Shown: positions 25,189 through 34,850, counted from the first letter of the stretch. The stretch: DNA of 64,000 nucleotides from an uncultured Alistipes sp. (GCA_910587675.1 CAJUMU010000004.1:62001-126000); one strand, 5' to 3'. Translations and numbers: made by a program. Notes: a model not told the origin generated them from the letters alone.

Positions 25189-25773
25189 TTAAAACGTCAG
25201 ATCGAGCTCCACGACCTCGCCCGCGGCAAACGACGCCGCCACATCGATTATACGTTGGTTGCGGCTGCCGCGAAACAGCAGCGAGGTGTCTCGCTCCGAC
25301 AGCACGAACCGCCCGTCGACCAAAACGTCCACCGCGCGCAGCAGCTCCTCGCAAGCTCCTCCGCGCCCCGCGATCTCCTCGAACGTAAGGCCCGTATAGC
25401 ACCATATCGTCTTGTCGGTACGCTCTCGCACGGCCCGAGCCAACGCCGCGAACCCCTCGGCCTGAAACATAGGATCGCCTCCCGAGAAGGTCACGTCGAG
25501 ATCGGCATCCACTATCCGCTCCAGCACGGCCGAGATACTCATCTCCTCGCCGCCCGCGGGATCCCACGACTGCGGATTGTGGCACCCCTCGCAACGGTTG
25601 GCGCATCCCGCGCCGTAAATCGAGGTGCGCAGCCCTACCCCGTCGACCGACGTCCCCTCGACTATGCGCAGCACCCTCAACGACGACGCGCCGCCCGACG
25701 ACGCGCCGCCGTCGCACGCAAAGGTCCGCATACGCGGACCCTGCTTACCGAAAGAGATCGAATTGCGCGCCAT
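25189..25773 (-). CDS. nrdG: Anaerobic ribonucleoside-triphosphate reductase activating protein
   Basis: 194 aa radical-SAM activase that installs the glycyl radical in NrdD. The cluster motif is CANRCEGC (CxxxCxxC), followed by HNPQSWDPAGG. SAM-binding TFSGGDPM and the C-terminal strand (SRNQRIIDVAAS) are typical. The N-terminal ~32 residues (Gly/Ser/Ala-rich GGASSGGASS) precede the usual family start at LRVLRIVEG. Its ATG lies 1 bp after the nrdD stop, so the long start fits tight coupling, though an internal ATG (25731) is possible. Confidence 0.9.
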   Translation of the reverse strand: MARNSISFGKQGPRMRTFACDGGASSGGASSLRVLRIVEGTSVDGVGLRTSIYGAGCANRCEGCHNPQSWDPAGGEEMSISAVLERIVDADLDVTFSGGDPMFQAEGFAALARAVRERTDKTIWCYTGLTFEEIAGRGGACEELLRAVDVLVDGRFVLSERDTSLLFRGSRNQRIIDVAASFAAGEVVELDLTF

Positions 25774-25774
25774 C

Positions 25775-27982
25775 CTATTTATGAATAACGCGATCGCGCA
25801 ACTCGGCGAGTTTGGCGTTGTTCCAGCGGTCGGTCGTGCCGACCAGATACCCCGTTATGCGCTGCAACTTGTCGATATTTCCGCTGCCGCACTTCGGACA
25901 TGCGGTCAGATTTTCGGCGGCGTCCTCGTAACCGCAGTCCATGCAGCGGTTGCGGTTATGGTTCACCGAACTGTAACCTATGTCGTACTTGTCCATCAGA
26001 TCGACGATATCCATGATCGCCTGCGGATTGTGCGTCGCGTCACCGTCGATCTCGACATAGAATATGTGTCCGCCGCCCGTGAGCGCATGATAGGGAGCCT
26101 CCACCTCGGCCTTGTGCTTGGGCGAGCAATGATAATAGACGGGCACGTGGTTCGAATTGGTATAATAAACCTTGTCGGTAATGCCTTTCAGCTCGCCGAA
26201 ATCCTTGCGGTCGCGGCCCGTGAACTTACCCGACAACCCCTCGGCAGGAGTGGCCAGCACGCTGAAGTTATGGCCGTAACGCTCCGAAAACTCGTTCGCG
26301 CGGTCGCGCATGCGGCCTACTATTTCGAGTCCCAACTTCTGAGCCTCGGCGCTCTCGCCGTGATGCTTGCCCACAAGGGCGATCAGGCACTCGGCCAGAC
26401 CGATGAAACCTATGCCGAGCGTACCTTGATTTATGACGCTCTCGATGGTGTCGTTCGGGCCGAGATTCTCGCTGCCCACCCACAACGACGACATCAACAG
26501 CGGGAACTGCTTCGCCAAAGCGGTCTTCTGAAAATCGTAACGATTGCACAACTGACGCGCCGTGACCTCCATGACCTCGTCCAGCTTCTCGAAGAACTTC
26601 TCGATACGGGCCTTTTCGTCGGCAATATCCATGCACTCGATGGCCAGTCGCACGATATTCATCGTGGTGAACGACAGGTTACCGCGGCCTACCGAGGTCT
26701 TCTCGCCGAAACGGTTCTCGAACACGCGCGTGCGGCATCCCATCGTCGCCACCTCGTAAAGATAGCGGTTCGGATCGTCGGCGCGCCACTTCTCGTGGCG
26801 GTTGAACGGGGCGTCGAGATTCACGAAGTTGGGGAAAAACCTCCGTGCCGTAACCTTGCAGGCCAGCTTGTAGAGATCGTAATTGGGATCCTCGGGCAGA
26901 TAGCTCACCCCACGCTTCTTTTTCCATATCTGGATGGGAAATATAGCGGTCGATCCGTTGCCGACGCCCTCGTAAGTCGAGGTGAGCAGCTCGCGGATGA
27001 TGCAACGCCCCTCGGCCGAGGTGTCGGTGCCGTAATTGATCGACGAAAAGACCACCTGATTGCCGCCGCGCGAGTGGATGGTGTTCATGTTGTGGATAAA
27101 AGCCTCCATCGACTGGTGCACGCGGCCGACGGTGCGGTTGATGGCGTGCTGCAACACGCGCTCCTCGCCCTTCAGACCGTCCAGATCGCGCTCGATATAG
27201 TCGGGAAATTGCGCATCGTAGAGATGCGAATAGTCCTCGCCGCTGAAACGCTCCAGAGTCTTCACCTCCTCGACGAACGAACGGCGCACGTACGGAGCCA
27301 GATAGAAATCGAACGCGGGGATAGCCTGACCGCCGTGCATCTCGTTCTGCACCGTCTCCATCGAGATACAGCCTATGATGCTGGCCGTCTCGATGCGTTT
27401 GGTGGGACGCGACTCGCCGTGGCCCGCCTGAAAACCGCGCTCCAGAATCTTGTCGAGCGGATGCTGTATGCAGGTGAGCGACTTGGTGGGATAGTAATCC
27501 TTGTCGTGGATGTGGATATAGTTGTTGCGCAGCGCGGTGCGGGTCTGCTCGGCGAGCAGGTAATCGTCGACGAAAGGTTTGGTGGTCTCGCTGGCGAACT
27601 TCATCATCATGCCCGCGGGAGTGTCGGCGTTCATGTTGGCGTTCTCGCGGGTGATGTCGTTGCTCTTGGCCTCGATTATCTCCAGAAATATGTCTCGCGT
27701 CTTGGCCTTGCGGGCGATGCTGCGCTTGTCGCGATAGGCTATGTAACGCTTGGCGACCTCCTTGCGGGGCGAGTTCATCAACTCCATCTCCACCATGTCC
27801 TGAATCTGCTCCACCGACGTCTTCTCGGCGCCGCGGCACTCTATACGGTCGGTGATCTTGTACACCAACGTCTCGTCCTCGCCCCGCTCGGTGGTGAGCA
27901 TGGCCTTGCGGATCGCGGCGGCTATCTTCTCGCGATTGAAGCCTACCACGCGTCCGTCACGTTTAACTACTGTCTGTATCAT
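25775..27982 (-). CDS. nrdD: Anaerobic (class III) ribonucleoside-triphosphate reductase
   Basis: 735 aa. The N-terminal ATP-cone (about 1-95, VVKRDGRVVGFNREKI) provides allosteric control. The catalytic glycyl-radical barrel follows. The C-terminal zinc site is C680-C683-C695-C698 (CMDCGY...CPKCGS), and the radical loop is RITGYLVG with G711. It makes dNTPs without oxygen, using formate or thioredoxin as reductant in this family. A cobalamin riboswitch and a consensus promoter lie upstream, so expression should fall when B12 is plentiful. Confidence 0.95.
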   Translation of the reverse strand: MIQTVVKRDGRVVGFNREKIAAAIRKAMLTTERGEDETLVYKITDRIECRGAEKTSVEQIQDMVEMELMNSPRKEVAKRYIAYRDKRSIARKAKTRDIFLEIIEAKSNDITRENANMNADTPAGMMMKFASETTKPFVDDYLLAEQTRTALRNNYIHIHDKDYYPTKSLTCIQHPLDKILERGFQAGHGESRPTKRIETASIIGCISMETVQNEMHGGQAIPAFDFYLAPYVRRSFVEEVKTLERFSGEDYSHLYDAQFPDYIERDLDGLKGEERVLQHAINRTVGRVHQSMEAFIHNMNTIHSRGGNQVVFSSINYGTDTSAEGRCIIRELLTSTYEGVGNGSTAIFPIQIWKKKRGVSYLPEDPNYDLYKLACKVTARRFFPNFVNLDAPFNRHEKWRADDPNRYLYEVATMGCRTRVFENRFGEKTSVGRGNLSFTTMNIVRLAIECMDIADEKARIEKFFEKLDEVMEVTARQLCNRYDFQKTALAKQFPLLMSSLWVGSENLGPNDTIESVINQGTLGIGFIGLAECLIALVGKHHGESAEAQKLGLEIVGRMRDRANEFSERYGHNFSVLATPAEGLSGKFTGRDRKDFGELKGITDKVYYTNSNHVPVYYHCSPKHKAEVEAPYHALTGGGHIFYVEIDGDATHNPQAIMDIVDLMDKYDIGYSSVNHNRNRCMDCGYEDAAENLTACPKCGSGNIDKLQRITGYLVGTTDRWNNAKLAELRDRVIHK

Positions 27983-28120
27983 CTTACTTAGTCTTTAATA
28001 TTCGTCGCCGTTGCAGACGAAACGCGACCATCGCGCTCCGCATGCAAAAACCGATAGTGATGAAAATTTCGGCCTGCCATACGCTCTTCGCCCGAAAACA
28101 TACGGCTCGCATATCCGACA

Positions 28121-28295
28121 GGCAGGTCTTCTGACTCGCTCCGGCCGCACGGTCTTCCCGCCCGAAGGCAGTGACCACGAGATTGTACGGCGTTTCGGGG
28201 GAGCTTACAGCTACGGGGATAGTCCCTGAATCGCACAGGCGTTCCCTTTTAATCTCCGTCGCGGGGCATGAAGCGCGCTAAAGGAGAACCCATCG
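28121..28295 (-). promoter_or_regulatory. Cobalamin (B12) riboswitch controlling nrdDG
   Basis: On the minus strand the conserved core is easy to read: AAGGGAA, a CTGTGCGA segment, GGGACTATCCCCGTAGCTGTAA, GTCACTG, a GGGAAGACC-type segment, and the B12-box end GAGTCAGAAGACCTGCC. The final CCTGCC (28121-28126) has a complement GGCAGG 43 bp further on (28073-28078), a candidate expression-platform pairing before the nrdD start. The 5' limit is taken from the promoter; the aptamer core is about 28121-28262. Confidence 0.9.
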
Positions 28296-28301
28296 CGAGA
28301 A

Positions 28302-28332
28302 CAAAATTAAAGATTAGCCGCAACAGCGCAAA
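28302..28332 (-). promoter_or_regulatory. nrdDG promoter
   Basis: Minus strand TTTG (28329-28332), 19-bp spacer, TAATTTTG (28302-28309); transcription would begin just before the riboswitch. Confidence 0.8.
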
Positions 28333-28650
28333 CCGCTCTCGGCAAAAGTTATCAACAAATATTACACATTAGCGTTATCATCTATGAATCAATATATTAC
28401 GCATCATATTAATTTACAATGAATAACAGTCTGACGTACATAACGAATCCCCCTCCCGCGGCGATTTCGCAGGGGGGGGGCACGTTTCACAAAAATTTAC
28501 ATCGGACATTCCGACATCGCCGTGCGATGTCGGCAGTTCGCCGCCGCCCCACGCGGCGGACTGCTGCTTGTCTTCGACTCGCGCAATCCTGCCGCCGTCG
28601 GCGAACAGCATACCGCCCGCGCATATTTGCGCATAGAGAAACTACATCGA
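28333..28650. other. Intergenic stretch between nrdD promoter and eno
   Basis: No gene is visible. It holds an AT-rich part (28340-28430), a C-run/G-run inverted repeat at about 28449-28480 (CCCCCTCCC against nine Gs) that could terminate eno transcription on the minus strand, and copy C of the 98-bp repeat. Confidence 0.6.
28512..28609 (+). repeat. 98-bp two-hairpin repeat, copy C
   Basis: CGACATCG-CCGTG-CGATGTCG palindrome. Relative to copies B and D a T-A pair is replaced by C-G on both arms. The GCAGTTCGCCGC / GCGGCGGACTGC hairpin and the tail ending GTCGGCGAACAGC follow. It lies 41 bp downstream of the eno stop, in opposite orientation to eno. Confidence 0.87.
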
Positions 28651-29931
28651 TTATCTTATCCGCCGATATCCGTAGACCGCCAGATCGCCAAGCTCCTCCT
28701 CGATGCGGAGCAGTTGGTTGTATTTCGCCATGCGGTCCGAACGGCTCAGCGAACCCGTCTTTATCTGACCGCTGTTCACGGCGACGGCTATGTCGGCTAT
28801 GGTGGCGTCCTCGGTCTCGCCCGAGCGGTGCGACGTCACTGTGGTGTAGCCGTGGCGATGCGCCATCTCTATGGCGTCGAGCGTCTCGCTCAACGAGCCG
28901 ATCTGGTTCACCTTAATAAGTATGGAGTTTCCGCACTTCTCGGCGATGCCTTTCGACAAGAACTCCACGTTGGTCACGAACAGATCGTCGCCCACGAGCT
29001 GGCAGCGGTCGCCGATGCGCTCGGTCAGCTTGCGCCAGCCGTCCCAGTCGTTTTCGCTCATGCCGTCCTCGATAGAGTCGATCGGATACTTCGAAACCAA
29101 CTCCTCCAGATAGGCTATCTGCTCGTCGGCCGTGCGTCGCGCGCCTTTCTCGCCCTCGAATAACGTATAATCGTAAACGCCGTCGCGGTAGAACTCCGAC
29201 GAAGCGCAATCCATGCCTATCGTGACATCCTCCGAGGGGCGGTAACCGGCCGCCTCGATTGCCGCGAGGATAGAATCCAAAGCATCCTCGGTACCCTTCA
29301 GCGCGGGCGCGAAACCTCCCTCGTCGCCCACGGCGGTGCTCAGTCCGCGTTCGTGCAACACCCGTTTCAAGGCATGGAACACCTCGGCGCCCATGCGTAA
29401 CCCCTCGCGGAACGACGTCGCGCCGACGGGACGTATCATGAACTCCTGAAATGCTATCGGCGCGTCGCTGTGCGACCCTCCGTTGATGATGTTCATCATC
29501 GGCACGGGCATCACATAGGCATTCGTGCCGCCGATATAACGGTAGAGCGGCATGCCCAGATAATTCGCCGCCGCCTTCGCCACGGCCAGCGACACGCCGA
29601 GGATGGCGTTCGCGCCCAGCTTCGATTTGGTCGGCGTGCCGTCCAACTCCAGCATCTTGCGGTCGATGCGACGTTGCTCCAACGCCGACATGCCCCACAG
29701 TTCGGGAGATATCACCTCGTTCACATTCGCCACGGCTTTCAACGTGCCCTTGCCGCCGTAACGCAGCGCGTCGCCGTCGCGCAGCTCCAACGCCTCGTGC
29801 TCGCCCGTCGAGGCCCCCGACGGCACCGAGGCGCGTCCCATGACGCCCGACTCAAGAATTACATCCGTTTCCACGGTGGGATTGCCGCGTGAATCCAGAA
29901 CTTCGCGCGCGACGATCTTTTCGATTCTCAT
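28651..29931 (-). CDS. eno: Enolase
   Basis: 426 aa; converts 2-phosphoglycerate to phosphoenolpyruvate. Typical sequences: AREVLDSRGNPTVE, the flexible loop VPSGASTGEHEALELRD, metal ligands in GMDCASSEF, SIEDGMSENDWDGW and GDDLFVTN, the catalytic Lys in ILIKVNQIGSLSET, and TVTSHRSGETED. A near-consensus -7 (GATATTTG, 30001-30008, minus) precedes it. Divergent from cutC. Confidence 0.96.
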   Translation of the reverse strand: MRIEKIVAREVLDSRGNPTVETDVILESGVMGRASVPSGASTGEHEALELRDGDALRYGGKGTLKAVANVNEVISPELWGMSALEQRRIDRKMLELDGTPTKSKLGANAILGVSLAVAKAAANYLGMPLYRYIGGTNAYVMPVPMMNIINGGSHSDAPIAFQEFMIRPVGATSFREGLRMGAEVFHALKRVLHERGLSTAVGDEGGFAPALKGTEDALDSILAAIEAAGYRPSEDVTIGMDCASSEFYRDGVYDYTLFEGEKGARRTADEQIAYLEELVSKYPIDSIEDGMSENDWDGWRKLTERIGDRCQLVGDDLFVTNVEFLSKGIAEKCGNSILIKVNQIGSLSETLDAIEMAHRHGYTTVTSHRSGETEDATIADIAVAVNSGQIKTGSLSRSDRMAKYNQLLRIEEELGDLAVYGYRRIR

Positions 29932-30033
29932 AATATATGCTCTTTTGCGCGGCGCGCCGCAAACGGACGCCGCAAGGTTGGTAAATTACGGTTGCGATTG
30001 CAAATATCGTTCTTTCGCAATCGGATTATTTGT

Positions 30034-30041
30034 TAATTTTG
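30034..30041 (+). promoter_or_regulatory. -7 element for cutC
   Basis: TAATTTTG (TAnnTTTG), 23 bp before the cutC ATG. Confidence 0.58.
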
Positions 30042-30064
30042 CATCGTATAAACATTTACCCCCT

Positions 30065-30799
30065 ATGCGAAAGATAGAAGTCTGCTGCTCATCGCTCGCC
30101 GAAGCCCGCGAAGCCGAGGCGGGAGGCGCCGTAAGAATAGAGTTGTGCGCCGCCATCGCCTGCGGAGGCGTCACCCCGAGCCGCGCGCTCATCGACATGG
30201 CGGCCGAGGCGGATCTCGGCCTCGACGTTAATGTCATAATCCGCCCGCGCGAAGGCAATTTCCTCTATACGGCCGAGGAGGCGGAGATCATGCGCCGCGA
30301 CATAGCCTACTGCCGCGAGGCGGGAGTGCACGGCGTGGTGATCGGCGCGCTGACCACCGAGGGCGATATAGATATGGAGATGTGCCGCCGCATGATAGAT
30401 GCCGCGGGAGAGATGTCGGTGACTTTCCACCGCGCATTCGACGTGTGCCGAACGCCCCGCCGCGCTCTGGAGCAGATCATAGACTTGGGTTGCGACCGCC
30501 TGCTCACCTCGGGACAACAGCCCGCGGCCGAGCAGGGCGCCAAGCTCATAGCCGAACTCGTCCGACAGGCCGACGGACGCATAATCGTTATGCCCGGGGC
30601 GGGCATACGCCCCTCGAACATAGCCGACATCGAGCGCATCACCCGCGCCGAAGAGTTCCACTCGACGGCACGAAGCAGTGCGCCCGACGGCATGTCATAC
30701 AGAAATCCCGATGTCAGCTTCGCGGTCGAGGCGGACGAAACCATAGTCCGCCGCACCGACCGCCGCGTGGTGTCACAGCTTGTGAATGACGCTGTTTAG
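30065..30799 (+). CDS. cutC: CutC family protein (copper homeostasis)
   Basis: 244 aa TIM-barrel CutC: start MRKIEVCCSSLAEAREAEAGG, then RIELCAAIACGGVTPS, VNVIIRPREGNFLYT, VTFHRAFDVC, and LLTSGQQPAAEQG. The family was linked to copper tolerance, but its biochemical role is uncertain. The upstream in-frame extension antisense to eno is ignored. Its last 27 bp overlap the end of the convergent transglutaminase gene. Confidence 0.92.
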   Translation: MRKIEVCCSSLAEAREAEAGGAVRIELCAAIACGGVTPSRALIDMAAEADLGLDVNVIIRPREGNFLYTAEEAEIMRRDIAYCREAGVHGVVIGALTTEGDIDMEMCRRMIDAAGEMSVTFHRAFDVCRTPRRALEQIIDLGCDRLLTSGQQPAAEQGAKLIAELVRQADGRIIVMPGAGIRPSNIADIERITRAEEFHSTARSSAPDGMSYRNPDVSFAVEADETIVRRTDRRVVSQLVNDAV

Positions 30800-33397
30800 C
30801 TGCTCGCCGAGCGAGGTGTTGTAACCCTGCGAGAAGTAGACGATGCGGCCGAAGCTGTCGCACACCGCCACCACGGGCAGCGTCCGCTGCGGCGAGTTGC
30901 AACCGTCGCAGATCATCCCGCGCACCTTGCCGTCGATATCGACCCCGTAATGCGCCTCGACATCGCCCATCATCTTGCGGTCGAATTTGGCGGCATCCTC
31001 GGCCGAAGGGCTCAGCACCACCACGGGACGCCCCCACTCTTTCAACGCGCCCGCCATCGAGGCCAAGTCGCGCAGCGCATGGTTGGTCGGCTCGTCGCCC
31101 GAACCCATGACGGCCACAAGGAAATAGCCGCGTCCGGTGGTTGAGAGCAGCGACACCTCCTCCTCGCCTCCGTCGGGCATGTATCGTTTCTCGGCATCCA
31201 TGAATCCCAACACGCTCACATCGTCGTCGGCGCGGCGCATTACGAGCTCCACATCGGTGGTCTCACCCTCGACGATACGGAACGTCACGGCGCGCGAAAG
31301 CACCTTGCCGCTCGCCATGCGGCGACCCGAAGTGAGCATATAATAGCCCTCGTCCAGCGTAAACGAACGGCTGAAACGCCCCGCCGAGGCGTCAGCCCCC
31401 AACTCGGTGGCGTCGCCGCCGTCGAAGCCGAGCAGACGGCAACGTCCATCCTCGATCTTCGACAAGGTGAAGTGACGATAGTAATCGGGGTCGGTAAGCG
31501 ACGGATCGGCCGTCTTGTCGTATGTCATGCGCATGTAGCCCACCCGACGCTCGCGCTCGGCCACGGGACCGTCCAGAAGCACGTCGATCCACTCGCCGTC
31601 CGCAAGATACTGCACCTTGCCCGTCATGCCGTCCACGCGCGCGGGCAGACCGAACGAGCGGCACGCGGCAACGAAGAATATGCCGCGCGACACGCCGTCG
31701 GCGCGACGGCAGCGCAGCACGCCCGCAGGTGTACCCTGCAAGCGGCGGGGATTATACTCGTCGGCCGAGTCGATATTGTCGCGCGTCCACTTTATCAGAT
31801 CGGCGGCCGTCGGCGCATCGCCCGTCTCGGGCGCGAGAGCCTCGCGGATCGCGGTGCGGTAGGGACGCAGGAACTCGCTCGCGATACGCGGACAGAGCAC
31901 GTAGCGCACGTATTCGTCGGTAAGTTCGGCAGCGGGCGTAGACGAAAGCGCGTCGCTCAACACCTCGCAAGGCGTATCGCGCAGATCCTTCTGCGACAGC
32001 GACCGCAGCATGGCCACGGCGCGGGCGCGGTCGGCCTCGGGCACACCGTAGATAAACTCCTTCACTTCGCTGTGGTTGCCCTTGGCGGCGACCAACAGGC
32101 GGCGCACCTCGGGTTCGTATACCGAATCCGTCGGATCCTCGGTCATGAAGGTAGCCGTGTAGGCCATTCTTATCGAATCCTCGCGCGCGAGCCGCACCTT
32201 GTTAAGCGCGGCGGCCTCCTCGCTCACGTGAGCAGGTATCTCGCCCTCGGCGGGAGGGGTTATATCCTCCACCATCTCGATCGCGTCGCCATCCTTGCGA
32301 TCGAGTCTAACGGCAAGGCTTTCCGAATCGAGCTTCGCCACGCCGAAACGACCTTCGTGCGATGCCCAGACCATCATATCGCCCAAGCCCGTATGCAGGA
32401 CCACTTCGCCGCGATCGTCGCTCGTCATGGTGACCACGGTGCAGAACTCGCCGTAATTGTAGATCTTGAACTCCACCGTCGCGCCCGATACCGCCTTGCC
32501 GTCGGCATCCTCGACGCGCACCGTCGCGCGGCGCACGGGGGCATAGTTGCCCACGACGTTTATTTCGGTGAAACACTTCGTGCGGCGTATCACATCCTCG
32601 GGACCGCGATAGTCACCGAAGACGCAGGTGTGCATCAGCATGGCGCGCGCGGCGGGCTGGTTGAACCACGCCACGTTAAGCTCGGGTTCGGGTTCGCACG
32701 CCCCGAGGAACGACCACTTGCCGTCCACCCACACCTCGACCCAAGCGTGGTTGTCGTCGGTATGCGCCCAGCGCGGCGTGTAGACCTGACGCGCGGGAAT
32801 ACCCACGGCGCGCATGGCGGCCACCGTGAAGGTCGACTCCTCGCCGCAACGCCCCTCGGCGGTACGCATCACGGCCAGCGGCGACGAAGTGCGGCTGTCG
32901 GAGGGGGTATAGGTGGCCTTCTCGTGGCACCAGTGGTTCACCTCCAGCGCGGCGTCGTGCAGCGACATGCCCGCGACACGGCTGCGGAGCGTATCGTAAT
33001 AGATCATGCGGAACTCGTCCAACCGCTCGTTGTTAACCCGCACGGGCAGCACGAAGTGACGGAACAGCTCCTCGGGGATGTAGCGCCCCCACGGCATCTC
33101 GCGACGGGCGCGAAGCGACATGCGCACGTTGTCGAGAAAAAATTCGCCGTCGTAATCGCCCGCGTCGGTCGTGCTCATGGCTCCGTAAAGGAACTCCATC
33201 GCCTCGCGCTCCTCGGTCGACAGTTCGCCGTCGAAGACGGTAAACAGATCGCCGTCGGAGAGCATGGCCCGACGAGCCTCGAATTCGTCGTGTATCTCGC
33301 GACGCAAATCGCCGTCCGAGATGAAGTGGCGCGCGCAGCCGACCGAAAACGCGGCCGCCGCGATGCAGATCGAGTGAAATAATCTTGTGACGTTCAT
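30773..33397 (-). CDS. Large transglutaminase-like lipoprotein
   Basis: 874 aa with a lipoprotein signal (lipobox FSVGC, Cys about 21). Residues about 140-240 form a transglutaminase-like domain with Cys in GRCGEESTFT, His in DNHAWVEVW and an Asp/Glu-containing third strand. A beta-sandwich stretch follows (ATVRVEDADGKAVSGATVEFK). A second transglutaminase-like segment around 570-640 (SFGLPARVDGMTGKVQYLADGEWIDVL) lacks the Cys and His and is probably inactive. The C-terminal ~120 residues look thioredoxin-like (RTLPVVAVCDSFGRIVYFSQGY). It probably acts at the periplasmic or surface face. Convergent with cutC. Confidence 0.85.
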   Translation of the reverse strand: MNVTRLFHSICIAAAAFSVGCARHFISDGDLRREIHDEFEARRAMLSDGDLFTVFDGELSTEEREAMEFLYGAMSTTDAGDYDGEFFLDNVRMSLRARREMPWGRYIPEELFRHFVLPVRVNNERLDEFRMIYYDTLRSRVAGMSLHDAALEVNHWCHEKATYTPSDSRTSSPLAVMRTAEGRCGEESTFTVAAMRAVGIPARQVYTPRWAHTDDNHAWVEVWVDGKWSFLGACEPEPELNVAWFNQPAARAMLMHTCVFGDYRGPEDVIRRTKCFTEINVVGNYAPVRRATVRVEDADGKAVSGATVEFKIYNYGEFCTVVTMTSDDRGEVVLHTGLGDMMVWASHEGRFGVAKLDSESLAVRLDRKDGDAIEMVEDITPPAEGEIPAHVSEEAAALNKVRLAREDSIRMAYTATFMTEDPTDSVYEPEVRRLLVAAKGNHSEVKEFIYGVPEADRARAVAMLRSLSQKDLRDTPCEVLSDALSSTPAAELTDEYVRYVLCPRIASEFLRPYRTAIREALAPETGDAPTAADLIKWTRDNIDSADEYNPRRLQGTPAGVLRCRRADGVSRGIFFVAACRSFGLPARVDGMTGKVQYLADGEWIDVLLDGPVAERERRVGYMRMTYDKTADPSLTDPDYYRHFTLSKIEDGRCRLLGFDGGDATELGADASAGRFSRSFTLDEGYYMLTSGRRMASGKVLSRAVTFRIVEGETTDVELVMRRADDDVSVLGFMDAEKRYMPDGGEEEVSLLSTTGRGYFLVAVMGSGDEPTNHALRDLASMAGALKEWGRPVVVLSPSAEDAAKFDRKMMGDVEAHYGVDIDGKVRGMICDGCNSPQRTLPVVAVCDSFGRIVYFSQGYNTSLGEQLNSVIHKL

Positions 33398-33566
33398 TTC
33401 GAATGATGTTTTGCCGTAAAATTACAAATAAAAAACTAATTTTACACCGAAAAAACACACGATTATCCGTTTCGCGACGCCTTTGGGCACTGTTATCCCC
33501 GGCGGCTCGCGCTTCGCGCCCCCGCAGCCGAAGACAACCAACGCACGATCGCGCAAAACACCGTCA

Positions 33567-34847
33567 ATGAACCGCTCGAAAGGAAACATCGCCGCCCTGC
33601 TGCCGCTCGCCGTATTTCTCGGCATCTATCTCATAGGATCGCTGCTCGCGAACGACTTCTACAAGATCCCCATCGTCACGGCCGCGATGATCGCCTCGAT
33701 ATGCGCCGTGGCCATGACCCGCATGCCGCTCTCGGAGAGTATCGGCCGCTACACGCGCGGCGCGACCGACATGAACATCATGCTGATGATCTGGATCTTC
33801 GTACTGGCGGGAGCATTCGCCGCGTCCACCAAACAGATGGGCGCCGTCGACGCCACGGTGTCGCTCACTCTGCGAATAGTGCCCGAACGGTTCCTCCCCG
33901 CGGGGATATTCATCGCCGCCTGCTTCACCTCGATATCGATAGGCACGTCGGTAGGCACCATCGTCGCGCTCGCGCCCATAGCCTCGGCCATCGCCGACCA
34001 GACGGGATGCAGCGCGCCGTGGATCACGGCCATAGTGGTCGGAGGGGCGTTCTTCGGCGACAACCTGTCGTTCATATCCGACACCACCATAGCCGCCACG
34101 CGCACGCAGGGGTGCAGCATGCGCGACAAGTTCCGCACGAATCTGCTCATCGTGGCCCCCGCGGCGGCGATAACGCTCCTTATATACATATTCTCGCAGA
34201 ACCACGCGCTGTCGTACGACCATGCCGCGACCGATCTGCAATGGGTGACCGTGCTGCCCTATCTGCTCGTTCTCGCTGCGGCGATGGCGGGCGTGAACGT
34301 GCTTATCGTGCTGGTGTCGGGAATCGCGTCGGCAGGGTTGATCGGAATCGCCTGCGGCAGGATGACGCCGCTCGACTGGCTCTCGACGGCGGGAGAGGGA
34401 ATAGGTTCGATGGGAGAACTGATAATCATTACGATGATGGCGGGCGGAATGCTCGAGATGATACGCCTCAACGGCGGCATCGACTACATCATATCGCGTC
34501 TCACGGCGCGCATACGAACCCGTCGCGGAGCCGAAGCGGCCATAGCCTCGATAGTGATGTTCGCCGACGTGTGCACGGCCAACAACACCGTGGCGATACT
34601 CTCCTCGGGATCCATAGCGCGCAACATCGCCGAGCGTTTCGGGATATCGCCGCGGCGCACGGCGAGCCTCCTCGATACCTTCTCGTGCTTCATGCAGGGC
34701 ATACTGCCCTATGGCGCGCAGCTGCTCATGGCGGCGGGACTCGCATCCGTATCGCCCGTGGACATAATATCGTATCTCTACTACCCCATGATAACGGGAC
34801 TCTGCGCCGTGGTTGCAATCATCCTGCAACGGCCGAGATACAGTTAA
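33567..34847 (+). CDS. NhaC-family Na+/H+ antiporter
   Basis: 426 aa integral membrane protein with 10-12 hydrophobic segments. Transport-family motifs: SIGTSVGTIVALAPIA, GGAFFGDNLSFISDTTIAATRTQG, FADVCTANNTVAI and FMQGILPYGAQLL. These fit the NhaC/YqkI-like family; sodium-proton antiport is inferred, since related members move organic anions or amino acids. The ATG at 33567 is used; an in-frame region upstream is Pro/Arg-rich and unlike the family. Confidence 0.86.
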   Translation: MNRSKGNIAALLPLAVFLGIYLIGSLLANDFYKIPIVTAAMIASICAVAMTRMPLSESIGRYTRGATDMNIMLMIWIFVLAGAFAASTKQMGAVDATVSLTLRIVPERFLPAGIFIAACFTSISIGTSVGTIVALAPIASAIADQTGCSAPWITAIVVGGAFFGDNLSFISDTTIAATRTQGCSMRDKFRTNLLIVAPAAAITLLIYIFSQNHALSYDHAATDLQWVTVLPYLLVLAAAMAGVNVLIVLVSGIASAGLIGIACGRMTPLDWLSTAGEGIGSMGELIIITMMAGGMLEMIRLNGGIDYIISRLTARIRTRRGAEAAIASIVMFADVCTANNTVAILSSGSIARNIAERFGISPRRTASLLDTFSCFMQGILPYGAQLLMAAGLASVSPVDIISYLYYPMITGLCAVVAIILQRPRYS

Positions 34848-34850
34848 TTC

